NCBI RefSeq assembly: GCF_001941845.1
Contig: NZ_CP018870.1
Span: 1,705,001-1,769,000 of the forward strand
DNA: 64,000 nucleotides
Direction of reading: 5' to 3'
Source: Streptomyces sp. TN58
GTDB taxonomy: Bacteria; Actinomycetota; Actinomycetes; Streptomycetales; Streptomycetaceae
Positions 40,542 through 49,437 of the stretch are shown in pieces (the first letter of the stretch is position 1; every line of letters begins with the position of its first letter). Made by a program: the position numbers and the translations under genes. The notes below the pieces were generated by a model. That model made no database searches and was not told where the DNA came from. It saw nothing but the letters and a program-made list of their open reading frames with translations.

Positions 40542-41765
40542 CTACCAGACGCGGACCGAGCCGCCCTTGGCGAAGGCCGGGCTCGTGGCGTCCGGGGGGA
40601 TCTCCTTCAGGGGTTCGGCGATCTCCGCGACCAGGGGACCGTGTTCGGCCGCCAGTGCGTCGAGCCGCGCCAGGTCGAAGCCGTACACGCGGGCGGCGTT
40701 GCCGCCGACCATCGCGGCGACCTCCTCCCGCGGGAGGCCCGCGTAGGCGATGCGGAGGCCTTCGCGGGAGTACGGGGCGGTGCCCTCGTCGTGGGGGTAG
40801 TCGCTGCCCCACATGATCTTGTCGAGGCCGATCCGGTCCCGCAGCGGGACCTCGTGGGGGCGCATGAAGCTCGCCCCCACGAAGCAGTTGTCCCGCCAGA
40901 CCCCGCTCGGGCCCCTGCCCATCGCCTCGGCGAGGCCCGCCCCGAACTTGGACTCCGCGGTGGAGGAGGCCGCGACCAGCCGGCCGTGGTAGTAGTCCAG
41001 CATCTCCAGCACGCCCGGGATCCAGCCGGAGCCCTGCTCCGTCAGGACCAGTTTGAGACCCGGGTGGCGCCGGAAGGCCCCGCCGAAGACGAGGTGCCAC
41101 AGGGCGCGGTGCGAGAACCAGGTGGTCTCCACCATGAAGACGGCCCGGGCCGCCGGTTCGTCGCCGAGCGGCGGCGACGCCGAGCCCCCGTGGTGGTTGA
41201 CCGGGACGTCGAGGTCGTCGCACACCGCCCAGAGGGGGTCGTAGGCGGCCGAGTACAGCTCGGGGACCGCCGAGCCGGGCGGCACGCCGGGGAGCAGGAT
41301 GCCGCCGGTCAGGCCGGCCTCCCGGACGCGGCGGATCTCCGCCACGGCCGCGTCCACGTCGTTGAGGAGGATCTGCGCGACGCCCGCCCGCCGGCCCGGG
41401 GCGTCCGCGCAGAAGTCCGCCAGCCAGCGGTTGTGGGCCTGGAGGCCGGCCCAGCGCATCGGGTACTCGGCGGCCGTCGGCGGCTGCGCCATCAGGGAGG
41501 CCTTGGGGAAGAACGGCGGGATGGTGTTGGGGAAGACGACCTCGGCGACGATGCCGTCCGCCTCCAGTTCCGCCAGGCGCCGGGCGGAGTTCCAGTTGCG
41601 GTCCGCGGTGTCCGCGAGCAGGTCCTCGTACGGGTTCACGTAGGTGGCGGCCCAGGCGTCGAAGTCGTCGTGGTACCGCTTCTCCAGGTACGGCTTGTAG
41701 TCCAGGAGGTCGGCGCCCGCGTGGCAGTCCGCCGAGATCACCGTGTAGCGGTCCCCGCCGGTCAT
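40542..41765 (-). CDS. Amidohydrolase family protein (ACMSD-like)
   Basis: A 407-residue metal-dependent hydrolase/decarboxylase of the amidohydrolase-2 group. Visible family elements are VISADCHAGADLL at the N-terminus, EVVFPNTIPPFFP near residue 95, AHNRWLADFC, VNHHGGSASP with metal-binding histidines, and IMWGSDYPHDEG with the conserved Asp near residue 320. It is the last gene of a four-gene operon and overlaps the preceding, frameshifted paralogue by ATGA. The pair, with an SDR and an acetoacetate-decarboxylase-like gene, suggests catabolism of an unidentified ring or keto-acid compound. Substrate unknown. Confidence 0.88.
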   Translation of the reverse strand: MTGGDRYTVISADCHAGADLLDYKPYLEKRYHDDFDAWAATYVNPYEDLLADTADRNWNSARRLAELEADGIVAEVVFPNTIPPFFPKASLMAQPPTAAEYPMRWAGLQAHNRWLADFCADAPGRRAGVAQILLNDVDAAVAEIRRVREAGLTGGILLPGVPPGSAVPELYSAAYDPLWAVCDDLDVPVNHHGGSASPPLGDEPAARAVFMVETTWFSHRALWHLVFGGAFRRHPGLKLVLTEQGSGWIPGVLEMLDYYHGRLVAASSTAESKFGAGLAEAMGRGPSGVWRDNCFVGASFMRPHEVPLRDRIGLDKIMWGSDYPHDEGTAPYSREGLRIAYAGLPREEVAAMVGGNAARVYGFDLARLDALAAEHGPLVAEIAEPLKEIPPDATSPAFAKGGSVRVW

Positions 41766-43101
41766 CCCGAGACCCCCAGGACCGGGAAGTCGTGGTCCGT
41801 CAGCCAGTGCCGGCCCACTTCGCGCGAGCGCGCCCAGGAGGCCGCCACCGCCGCCTGGTCCGGCGACTGGCCCAGCTCGGCCGGGGTGGGGCCGATCCGG
41901 CGGGCGAGCGGGGCCAGCTTCTGCGTGTCGAAGCCGAAGACCTCCGCCGCGGCGAGCCCGAGCATCCGCCGGGTCTCGTCGACCGGGATGTCGTGGAAGG
42001 TCCGGCGCAGCCAGTTCCGGGTGTCGGGCCAGGTGCCCTCGGGGTGCGGGAAGTCCGAGCCCCACAGGATGTTGTCCACGCCGATCTCGTAGCGCTGGGC
42101 CAGTTCGCGCCGCTTCGTGTTCGTCGCGCAGACGAAGACCTGGCGGTCCAGGTACTCGCTCGGGGGTCGTTTCAGCTCCTCGAAGGGCGAGAGCTTCTTG
42201 CCGCCGTGCGCGCCGAGGTAGAGCCGGTCCATGAACCACAGCTGGTTCGGCAGCCACCAGCAGCCCGACTCGGCGACGCCGAAGCGCAGGCCCGGGTGGC
42301 GTTCGAACACCCCCGACCAGAGCAGGAACCACAGCGGGCGGGCCGGCCACCAGGTGACCTCGGAGACGAAGATGCCCAGGTGGTCGCCGTACTCGTGGCG
42401 CGGTGAGGATCCGGAGTGGGTGACGACCGGCATCCGCGTCTCGGCCGCCGCCGCCCAGACGGGGTCGTAGCGGCGGTCGTGGTAGGGCGCCTTGTCCACC
42501 CACATGGCGGGGATCATCAGCGCGCCCAGCCCGGACTCTTGGCCCGGTGGATCTCGGCGACGGCCTTGTCCGGCTCGCCGGTGATCGGCAGCAGTGCGAC
42601 GCCGCAGTGGCGTTCGGGGTTCTGCGCGACGAACTCGGCCAGCCAGCGGTTGTGCGCCTGCGCGCCCGCCATGCCGAGTTCGGGGTCCTGGTCGCCGGAG
42701 AGCCCGAGGCCCACGCCGAAGGGGGCCGCGGTCCGGCTGTCGACGGCGTCCGCGTCGGGGAAGACGACCTCGGCGGCCACCCCGTCGCCGTCGAGTTCCT
42801 TCAGCCGCTGCCCGGTGTCCCAGCCTCCCCGCAGGCCTTCCTCGTGATCGTGGAACCACTTCTCGGCGAAGGCCTCGTTGCGGACGCCCAGCCGGGTGGC
42901 CTCCGCGCGGCGGGCGTCCCGCTCGCCGAGGAAGTCGTCGAACGGTCGGTGGAAGCGGGAGTCGAGGTAGGGGCGGTACAGCTCGGTGGGCAGGCCCGCG
43001 TGGCAGTCGGAGGAGATGATCAGGTACGGGTCCCCGTACGAGCTGCCGCTCGTGGTGCCGCTCGCCGTGTCACGCGTGCTGTCGCTCGTGGTGTCGCTCA
43101 T
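41762..43101 (-). pseudogene. Frameshifted amidohydrolase family gene
   Basis: Paralogue of the next gene (shared SSDCHAG, AEVVFPDADAV, AHNRWLAEFV and NILWGSDFPHPEG). The frame opening at 43101 (MSDTTSDSTRDTASG) runs well until EIHRAK and then reads SPGWAR and stops at 42517; the frame 41762-42859 continues with ESGLGALMIPAMWVDKAPYH. Inserting one base near 42538-42540 (AAGAG read as AAGGAG) joins them into an intact ~446-residue protein. So it has lost one base, or there is one sequencing error. All downstream motifs are preserved, which points to an error or a very recent mutation. Confidence 0.88.
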
Positions 43102-43113
43102 GGCGGACGCTCC

Positions 43114-43998
43114 TCAGTCGAGGATGAAGCTCTCCAGGTAGGCGGGGTTGGCGCGGTCGAGCATCGACTGCGACCGGGCGCGGATCTGCCGGTCGCTGTG
43201 CTCGCTCGGCGGCAGCATCCAGAAGCGGTCGGCGCGGATGCCGTCGACGACGTGCTCGGCGACCTCCTCGACCGGGGTGAAGGCCACCTCGCGGCCGGCC
43301 CGCCTCATCGCGGCCTCGTACTGGTCGAGGGTGCGGTACGGGGTCCTGCGCGGGCGCTCCTTCGCGTACCGCTCGGGCCTGTTGCGGTGGGACTCCCACA
43401 GTCCGGTGCGCAGCATGTGCGGGCCGGGGAAGAGCACCGAGGCTCCGACGGCCGCGCCCTCCGCCCTGAGGTGGGCGTAGAGCGACTCGGTCATGGTGAC
43501 CACGGCGGCCTTGGTGACGGCGTACACGGAGGCGGTGGGCAGGGGGGCGATGCCGCCGTCGCCGGAGGAGGTGTTGACGACGTGGCCGGGGGCGCCGCCG
43601 GCGATCATGCGGGGGACGAAGGCCTGGATGCCGTGGAAGACGCCCCACACGTTGACGGAGAAGGCCCACTTCCAGTCGTTGGGCTCGTGCTCCCACATCC
43701 GGCCCTCGGCGCCGGAGCCGACGCCCGCGTTGTTGCAGAGCACGTGGACGGCGCCGAAGGCGTCGTACGCGGCGTCGGCGAGGGCGAGCACCGAGTCGCG
43801 GTCGCCGACGTCGACGGTCCGGGCGAGCACCTGCGCCCCGGCCTCGACGAGGCCTTCGGCCGCCTTGTGCAGGGCGGCCTCCTCGACGTCGGCGAGGACG
43901 ACCTTCAGTCCTTCGGCGGCGAAGCGGCCGGCCATGGCGAGGCCGATGCCGCCCGCGGCGCCGGTGACGACGGCCACCTGGCCGGCTTCGAGCCGCAT
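43114..43998 (-). CDS. SDR family oxidoreductase of the amidohydrolase operon
   Basis: Classical short-chain dehydrogenase of 294 residues with an extended C-terminus. TGAAGGIGLAMAGRFAAEG is the nucleotide fold, NNAGVGSGAEG follows, and the catalytic Ser and Tyr-x3-Lys are in NTSSGDGG and YAVTKAAVVTMTES. The C-terminal part (residues 200-294), carrying MLPPSEHSDRQIRARSQ, is typical of the group found near acyl-CoA and steroid catabolism genes in actinobacteria. It begins one base after the stop of the upstream acetoacetate-decarboxylase-like gene, so the two are coupled. Reaction unknown; probably oxidation of a secondary alcohol. Confidence 0.9.
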   Translation of the reverse strand: MRLEAGQVAVVTGAAGGIGLAMAGRFAAEGLKVVLADVEEAALHKAAEGLVEAGAQVLARTVDVGDRDSVLALADAAYDAFGAVHVLCNNAGVGSGAEGRMWEHEPNDWKWAFSVNVWGVFHGIQAFVPRMIAGGAPGHVVNTSSGDGGIAPLPTASVYAVTKAAVVTMTESLYAHLRAEGAAVGASVLFPGPHMLRTGLWESHRNRPERYAKERPRRTPYRTLDQYEAAMRRAGREVAFTPVEEVAEHVVDGIRADRFWMLPPSEHSDRQIRARSQSMLDRANPAYLESFILD

Positions 43999-43999
43999 C

Positions 44000-44797
44000 T
44001 CACAGGCTCCCTTCGGGTGGGGCGTCGAGGATCTGCAGGGGGTCGTCGTAGCGCTGGTGGATGTACGGGAGCAGGGCCCGGGCGCTGACCCGCTCGGCGA
44101 CCCGGCCCTGCTGGTCGGTGGTCTTCTCGCCGATGGTGATCTCCACGAGGCGGCGGACCGGGAGGTCCGCCACCGGGTCGAACATCGACTCACGCAGGAC
44201 GACGTCACCGGTGACGTGCTCCAGCCTGCGGACCTTCTCGTCTCGGACGCAGTGCACGAGGACCGGGTCCGCGTCGAAGCCCGAACCGTCCACCGCCGGC
44301 AGGAACTTGAAGTAGAAGTCGGTCCTGCGGGTGGGTCCGGGCAGCGGGAGGTCGCGGTCGACGGCGCCGCGCACCTCGACGAAGGCGATCCCATGCCGGG
44401 CGAGCGCGGCGCGCACGACGAGTCCGTCGCGCTCGACGGTCACCTCGCCCAGCTTCTTCGGTTCGCCGAAGACCTCGCGGCCGCCGGTCAGCGCGCGCTC
44501 GTGGGTCATCGGCATGACGAGCGGGTACCAGCCCTCCACCGCGTCGTGCCGGGCGGCGACGGACACCGAGCCGGCGCCGAGCGGATGGCCGGGCAGGTCG
44601 ACCCTGCTGATGTTGGCCCGTACCAGGGGCCGCGCGGCCGGTTTGAGCGGCGGCGGGAGGACCGCGGCGACCACGTCCGGATCGGTCTCCCAGAGGGCCA
44701 CCACGCCGGTGGACCAGATGCCGGGGAGCTTGGAACTCTTCTCGCGCGCCGCGGCGATCTGGGCCTCGGTGCGCGCTCCGTACCGTACGCGTGCCAT
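44000..44797 (-). CDS. Acetoacetate decarboxylase family protein
   Basis: A 265-residue protein of the ADC-like superfamily. The catalytic region is readable: the Schiff-base lysine would be in FGEPKKLGEVTV, and SRVDLPGHPLGAGSVSVAAR and YPLVMPMTHERALTGGREV are conserved family segments. Members decarboxylate beta-keto acids or catalyse related aldol/dehydration reactions. First gene of the operon; the ATG at 44797 has GAGAGG about 11 nt upstream, and a GTG four codons earlier is possible. The promoter contains a perfect 15-bp palindrome. True substrate unknown. Confidence 0.86.
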   Translation of the reverse strand: MARVRYGARTEAQIAAAREKSSKLPGIWSTGVVALWETDPDVVAAVLPPPLKPAARPLVRANISRVDLPGHPLGAGSVSVAARHDAVEGWYPLVMPMTHERALTGGREVFGEPKKLGEVTVERDGLVVRAALARHGIAFVEVRGAVDRDLPLPGPTRRTDFYFKFLPAVDGSGFDADPVLVHCVRDEKVRRLEHVTGDVVLRESMFDPVADLPVRRLVEITIGEKTTDQQGRVAERVSARALLPYIHQRYDDPLQILDAPPEGSL

Positions 44798-44823
44798 GTC
44801 TCGCACCACCTCTCGGTCGGGTC

Positions 44824-44838
44824 TGTAACACAGTTACA
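44824..44838. promoter_or_regulatory. 15-bp palindrome TGTAAC-N3-GTTACA, candidate TetR operator
   Basis: Perfect 6-bp arms (44824-44829 and 44833-44838) 26-41 bp upstream of the acetoacetate-decarboxylase-like start and 73 bp from the divergent TetR start, where it would overlap a promoter. TGTAAC/GTTACA half-sites fit a TetR-family dimer. Confidence 0.62.
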
Positions 44839-44911
44839 CTGCCCGCGATGAAGGGTAAAGACCCTCGCACACAACAGAATTGACGTATCGACAGATCGGC
44901 GGTGCGCAGAC

Positions 44912-45556
44912 ATGGCCCGGTCCTCGCTGACCCGTGACGAGGTGCTGGACGCCGCCGCGTCCCTGGTCGAGCGGCGCGGTCCGGCCGCCCTCACCATGCG
45001 GGGGCTCGCCGCCGAGCTGGGCACCGCGGTGACGTCGATCTACTGGCACGTCGGCAACCGCGAGTCGCTGCTCGACGCCCTCGTGGAGCGGACCGTGCGG
45101 GAGATGGGCGCGATCCGCCCCGACGGCCGCACCCCGTCCGAGCGGATCCTCTCGGTGGCCCGGACCCTGCGCCGCGAGCTGCGCGGACACCCGCACCTGA
45201 TCGCGATGGTCCACGAACGGGGGCTGACGGAGCGGATGTTCCTGCCCGCGCAGCGGGCGCTCGTCCACGAGGTGCACGCCGCGGGGCTGCGCGGCGCCCG
45301 CGCGGCGGACGCGGTGCGCGCCGTGCAGTTCCAGGTCGTCGGGTTCCTCCTGGTCGAGCGCAACCGCGAGCGCTCCCCCGCCCAGCACCCCGGCGAGAGC
45401 GAGCTGTGGGACGCGGCCGCGGCGTCCGACGACCCGGCGCTGGCCCGGGCGCTGGCCCGGCCCGCGGATCCGGAGCGGCTGTTCCTGCTGTCCGTACGGG
45501 CCCTGGTGACGGCCCTGCTGGCGCCGCCGCCGCAGGATCCGGCAGCCGGCCGGTAA
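44912..45556 (+). CDS. TetR/AcrR family transcriptional regulator
   Basis: A 214-residue repressor-type regulator. The N-terminal helix-turn-helix is standard (LTRDEVLDAAASLVERRGPA, then LAAELGTAVTSIYWHVGNRE); the C-terminal ligand-binding half is Ala/Arg/Leu-rich and helical. It is divergent from the decarboxylase-SDR-amidohydrolase operon, with a perfect palindrome between the two starts, so autoregulation and operon control are the natural reading. The ligand is probably a substrate or intermediate of that operon. ATG start at 44912; no strong ribosome site. Confidence 0.92.
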   Translation: MARSSLTRDEVLDAAASLVERRGPAALTMRGLAAELGTAVTSIYWHVGNRESLLDALVERTVREMGAIRPDGRTPSERILSVARTLRRELRGHPHLIAMVHERGLTERMFLPAQRALVHEVHAAGLRGARAADAVRAVQFQVVGFLLVERNRERSPAQHPGESELWDAAAASDDPALARALARPADPERLFLLSVRALVTALLAPPPQDPAAGR

Positions 45557-45707
45557 ATCGGTTTGCGCCGCGGTGCGGCCGTGGTTGTATCTGCTGCGCG
45601 GGGGCGGCTCCGCGACGTGCTTCCTTCTCACTTCTCCTATGCCGACGCAGCGCGTCCCCTCTCCGCCCCCGCCCTTCCCTCTCCCCGGTTCCGGAGGACT
45701 CCCCCCT

Positions 45708-48305
45708 TTGCCCGAGCTGTCGACCGTCCTGCTGCGCCGTCTCCACACCGTGTACGTCGACCAGGCCGGGCCGCGCCCCGGCGATCCGTCCACGGCCGAG
45801 GGGCTGACGGCCCTGGAGGCCGAACTCCTCGACCGGGGCTTCGCCCTGACGGCGCCGCTGCGCTCCGCGCTCGCCTGGCTCGGCCCTTCGGGGCTCGCCG
45901 ACGCCGGCACCTCGCTCGTCCGCGACATCGACGTCCTGCTGGGCGCCGACCGCACCCACATGCCGCTGTTCCGCACCTTCCCGGCCTCCGTACCCGACGA
46001 CACGTACGGCCTGTGGCTCGACCGGGTCTTCGCGCTGCTCCTGCAGTGGCCCGCCCAGCCGTGCGTGCTGTGCGCGGCCGTCGGCAGCGTCCACCCCGTC
46101 TCCCCTTGCGCCCATCTGGTCTGCCGCAGCTGCTGGGACGGCTCCGTCTACACGGGCTGCCCGATCTGCCACCGCCGGATCGACCCCGCCGACCCCTTCC
46201 TGGACCCGGCCGCCGAGCGGCCCGGGCGGCCCGCGCCGGGGGAGCCGGCGGGGCCGCTGCGGCTGCTGAACCTGGGCACCGACCGCGCGGCCGACGCGGT
46301 CACCGCCCTCGGGCGGCTGCTGGCCCGCCGGACGCCGCTGTCGGCCCAGGACACCGAGGAGGCCGAGGTGCTGCTCGCCGCCGCGCCGGTCGGCCTCGAC
46401 TGGCTGCCGGACGCCATCCCGGTGCGGGAGACCAAGGCCATGGTGCTCGGCACCCTGCTGCGCGAGCGCCGCACCCGGCAGGCCGTACGGGCCCTGCTCC
46501 CCCGGTGGCTGACGACCGCCACCGACGTGCTGCGGCTGCTCGCCGTCTGGTCGGGCGGCGGGGCCGACCTGCTGGCACCGCCCCGGATGCGTTCCCTGCC
46601 GCGGCCGCTGCGCCGCGAGCTGCTGGCCGTGCTGGACGGGCTGGACCCGGCGCTGCTCGTCGAGGACGTGCTGCGCCACGCCGACCGGTGGAAGCGGGCC
46701 GCCGAGATCCTGCACCCCTTCGAGCAGTACGGGCGCCACCCCCGGGCCGCGCTGGCGTTCGCCGTACTGCGCGGGACCTCGGTCCACGGCACCGCGCTGG
46801 GCGAGGCGCTGCTGGCCACCGCCGCCGAACACCCCGGCGCCGTCAGGGTCGTGGGCTCCCGCGTCCGGGCCGCCACCTGGACCGGCCGGGCAGAAGAGGC
46901 CCTGCGCGGGCCGGACCCGGACCTCGCCCTCGCCGTCCTCGCGGAACGGCCGGGGGAACTCGTACGGCGCCTGGACCACCTGCTGCGCCGGTACGCGGCC
47001 GACGCCCTGCCCGAGCAGGTCGCGGCGGTGCTGGAGCGGCGGCTGCCGTCGGCGGGGCCGGGGCCGGTGCTGTCCGCGCTGGGGCGGCTGCGGATCCGCC
47101 ATCTGCCCGGCACGCGGAGGGTGTTCTTCCCGAGGGGCCAGGTCGCGCACTCCTACACGGTGGACGACACCCGGGCCCCGCTCGCCGAGCCGGTGACCCG
47201 CGCGGTGACCGGCCTGTTCGAGCGGGAGCTGCTGCGCCGGCTCGCGGCGGCCGAGCCGTACGAGGTGGCGGTCCTCGACTCGCGCCTGGCCCACCTGCAC
47301 GTCCCGTCGGCCGAGCGGGCCGCGGCCAAGGCCCTGGTCACCGTCCCCAAGGGCAGCTTCCAGGCCCTGCCCGACGGCGAGGTGCTGCGGATGTTCCTGC
47401 ACTGGACGCAGCCGCCGAAGAAGACGGTGGACCTCGACCTGTCGGTGGTGCTGTTCGACGGGGACTGGAACTACGCGGGCCTGTGCGACTTCACCAGCCT
47501 GGTCTTCGGCGGGCGGGCCGTCGTCCACTCCGGGGACCTCACCTCCGCCCCCGCCCCGGCCGGGGCGAGCGAGTACGTCGACATCGACCTCGACGCCCTG
47601 GCCGACACCGGTGTGCGCTTCGCGATGCCCGTCGTCTTCAGCTACAACAACATCCCCTTCGAGCTGCTGCCCGACGCCTTCGCCGGCTTCATGGCCCTGC
47701 CGAGCCGGTCCGGCCGCACCGCCCGCTACGACCCGCGGACCGTGCGGCAGCGCTACGACCTGGTCGGCAACTCCCGCATCCACGTGCCGCTGCTCGTCGA
47801 CCTGGAGCGGCGCGGCTTCCTGTGGACGGACGTGCACCTGCCGGACGACGAGGGCTACCACAGCGTGTGCGCGCACCGGGAGGACCTGGCCCGGATCGGC
47901 CGGGACCTCTTCCAGTACTTCTCCACCGGCCGCACCACCCTGTGGGAGCTGGCGGGATGGCACGCGGCGGCGCGCTGCGAGGAGGTCGTCGTACTGCGCC
48001 GCACGCCCCGGCCGAGCGATCCTGACGAGCTGTGGACCTACCGGCGCCGGGCGGACGAGGACCGCGCGGCCTTCGCCGCCCGGCTGCTCGGGCTGCGCGA
48101 TCCGGACACCGCGCTGCCCTCACCGGAGGTGGACGCCCTCGCGGGCGCGGCGGCGTCGGGCAGGTCGGCCCTGCTCGCGCTGGTCGACGGCGACGTGGCG
48201 CCGGCCGGTGCGCGGGGAGCCGTGTACCGGTTGCTGCCGGGGCCCGTCGACGGCTGCGGGCTCGAACAACTGGCCGCCGCGGACCTGGTCTCGGCCCTGG
48301 GCTGA
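45708..48305 (+). CDS. MXAN_6230/SCO0854-type RING-domain protein with TerD-like C-terminus
   Basis: An 865-residue protein of a family I know as MXAN_6230/SCO0854. Residues 119-154 form a canonical RING finger: C119-x2-C122-x11-C134-x-H136-x2-C139-x2-C142-x8-C151-x2-C154. A long Leu/Arg-rich helical middle part follows, without known motifs. From about residue 574 the pattern VDLDLSVVLFDGDWNYAGLC and VVHSGDLTSAPAPAGASEYV matches the TerD fold signature (D-x-D-x-S/H-S-G-D). RING domains are rare in bacteria. TTG at 45708 is chosen because GGAGG lies 10 nt upstream; an ATG at 45639 would add 23 Pro-rich residues. Function unknown, perhaps a Ter-like stress response. Confidence 0.85.
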   Translation: MPELSTVLLRRLHTVYVDQAGPRPGDPSTAEGLTALEAELLDRGFALTAPLRSALAWLGPSGLADAGTSLVRDIDVLLGADRTHMPLFRTFPASVPDDTYGLWLDRVFALLLQWPAQPCVLCAAVGSVHPVSPCAHLVCRSCWDGSVYTGCPICHRRIDPADPFLDPAAERPGRPAPGEPAGPLRLLNLGTDRAADAVTALGRLLARRTPLSAQDTEEAEVLLAAAPVGLDWLPDAIPVRETKAMVLGTLLRERRTRQAVRALLPRWLTTATDVLRLLAVWSGGGADLLAPPRMRSLPRPLRRELLAVLDGLDPALLVEDVLRHADRWKRAAEILHPFEQYGRHPRAALAFAVLRGTSVHGTALGEALLATAAEHPGAVRVVGSRVRAATWTGRAEEALRGPDPDLALAVLAERPGELVRRLDHLLRRYAADALPEQVAAVLERRLPSAGPGPVLSALGRLRIRHLPGTRRVFFPRGQVAHSYTVDDTRAPLAEPVTRAVTGLFERELLRRLAAAEPYEVAVLDSRLAHLHVPSAERAAAKALVTVPKGSFQALPDGEVLRMFLHWTQPPKKTVDLDLSVVLFDGDWNYAGLCDFTSLVFGGRAVVHSGDLTSAPAPAGASEYVDIDLDALADTGVRFAMPVVFSYNNIPFELLPDAFAGFMALPSRSGRTARYDPRTVRQRYDLVGNSRIHVPLLVDLERRGFLWTDVHLPDDEGYHSVCAHREDLARIGRDLFQYFSTGRTTLWELAGWHAAARCEEVVVLRRTPRPSDPDELWTYRRRADEDRAAFAARLLGLRDPDTALPSPEVDALAGAAASGRSALLALVDGDVAPAGARGAVYRLLPGPVDGCGLEQLAAADLVSALG

Positions 48306-48353
48306 CCCCGGGTGGGGCGGCGGTGTCGGTCCGTGCCGATATCCTCTGTGACC

Positions 48354-49337
48354 ATGCTCGACGACCGTACGACCGCAGAGACGACGTGGCCGGCCGCGTA
48401 TCCCCAGGGGTACGCGGTCGTCGACGTGGAGACCACCGGGCTCGCTCGCGACGACCGGATAGTCTCCGCCGCCGTCTACCGGCTCGACGCCCAGGGCAAC
48501 ATGGAGGACCACTGGTACACGCTGGTGAACCCGCAGCGGGACCCGGGGCCGGTGTGGATCCACGGTCTGACGAGTGAGGTGCTCGCCGGTGCCCCGCTGT
48601 TCAAGGACATCGCCGAGGAGTTCGCCGGGCGGCTCGCGGACCGCGTGCTGGTCGCGCACAACGCCATCTTCGACTGGCAGATGATCGCCCGGGAGTACGC
48701 GCGCGCCGAGACGACCGCGCCGGTCCGTCAGCGGCTGTGCACCATCGCCCTGTCGAAGGAGCTGGCCCTCCCGCTGCCCAACCACAAGCTGGAATCCCTC
48801 GCCGCGCACTTCGGCGTGGTCCAGCAGCGCGCCCACCACGCGCTCGACGACGCCCGGGTGCTCGCGGAGGCCTTCCGTCCGTCGCTGCACGCGGCGGCAC
48901 AGGGCGGCGTACGGCTGCCGCTGCTGGAGTGCCGGCCGCTGACGGAGTGGTCGGACTCCGCCGCCACCCCGCGCGTGGGGCACCAGGCGTCGTACGGGGG
49001 CGGCGGCAGCTGGCGGCCCTCGCGCAGGCGGCCGCCGTGCCCGCACCCCAACCCGGGGCGGTTCGAGGACGGCAAGCCCCTGAAGCAGGGCATGCGGGTC
49101 GCGTTCTCCGGTGACACCTCGGTGGAGCGGGAGCTGTTGGAGGACCGGGCGGTCGAGGCGGGCCTGCACGTGGCGACGAGTGTGTCGCGGCTCACGAGCC
49201 TGCTGGTGACGAACGACCCCGACTCGGCGACCTCCAAGACGGTCAAGGCGAAGTCCTTCGGCACCCCCGTCGTCGACGAGGCGGCCTTCACGCAGTTGCT
49301 GCGGGACGTGGCGCCGGCCGGGGACTGCGGGGACTGA
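48354..49337 (+). CDS. DEDDh 3'-5' exonuclease with BRCT domain
   Basis: A 327-residue protein combining an exonuclease domain (residues about 18-185) with a C-terminal BRCT domain (about 245-318). The DEDDh residues are present: Asp24 and Glu26 in VVDVETTGLA, the Asp in HNAIFDWQMI, and the His and Asp in HHALDDARVLAE. BRCT is recognisable from GMRVAFSGDTSVERELLEDR onwards. Such proteins resemble the DnaQ-like proofreading exonuclease fused to a protein-interaction domain and probably act in repair or replication. Starts 48 bp after the RING gene; co-transcription is possible but unproven. Confidence 0.9.
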   Translation: MLDDRTTAETTWPAAYPQGYAVVDVETTGLARDDRIVSAAVYRLDAQGNMEDHWYTLVNPQRDPGPVWIHGLTSEVLAGAPLFKDIAEEFAGRLADRVLVAHNAIFDWQMIAREYARAETTAPVRQRLCTIALSKELALPLPNHKLESLAAHFGVVQQRAHHALDDARVLAEAFRPSLHAAAQGGVRLPLLECRPLTEWSDSAATPRVGHQASYGGGGSWRPSRRRPPCPHPNPGRFEDGKPLKQGMRVAFSGDTSVERELLEDRAVEAGLHVATSVSRLTSLLVTNDPDSATSKTVKAKSFGTPVVDEAAFTQLLRDVAPAGDCGD

Positions 49338-49437
49338 AGCGCCCCGGGCGCCGCCCGTTGGGCCGGGCGGGTGTCCGCGCGGCGACTCACCAGGGTGGAT
49401 CTTGTTCCGCCGCCTCCCCGTGCGCAGCATGCGGCGC

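Noticed and set aside
44991..47963. Open frame of almost 1000 codons antisense to the RING gene
   Set aside because: Low-complexity Arg/Gly/Gln composition with no motif; explained by the third-position GC of the plus-strand gene.
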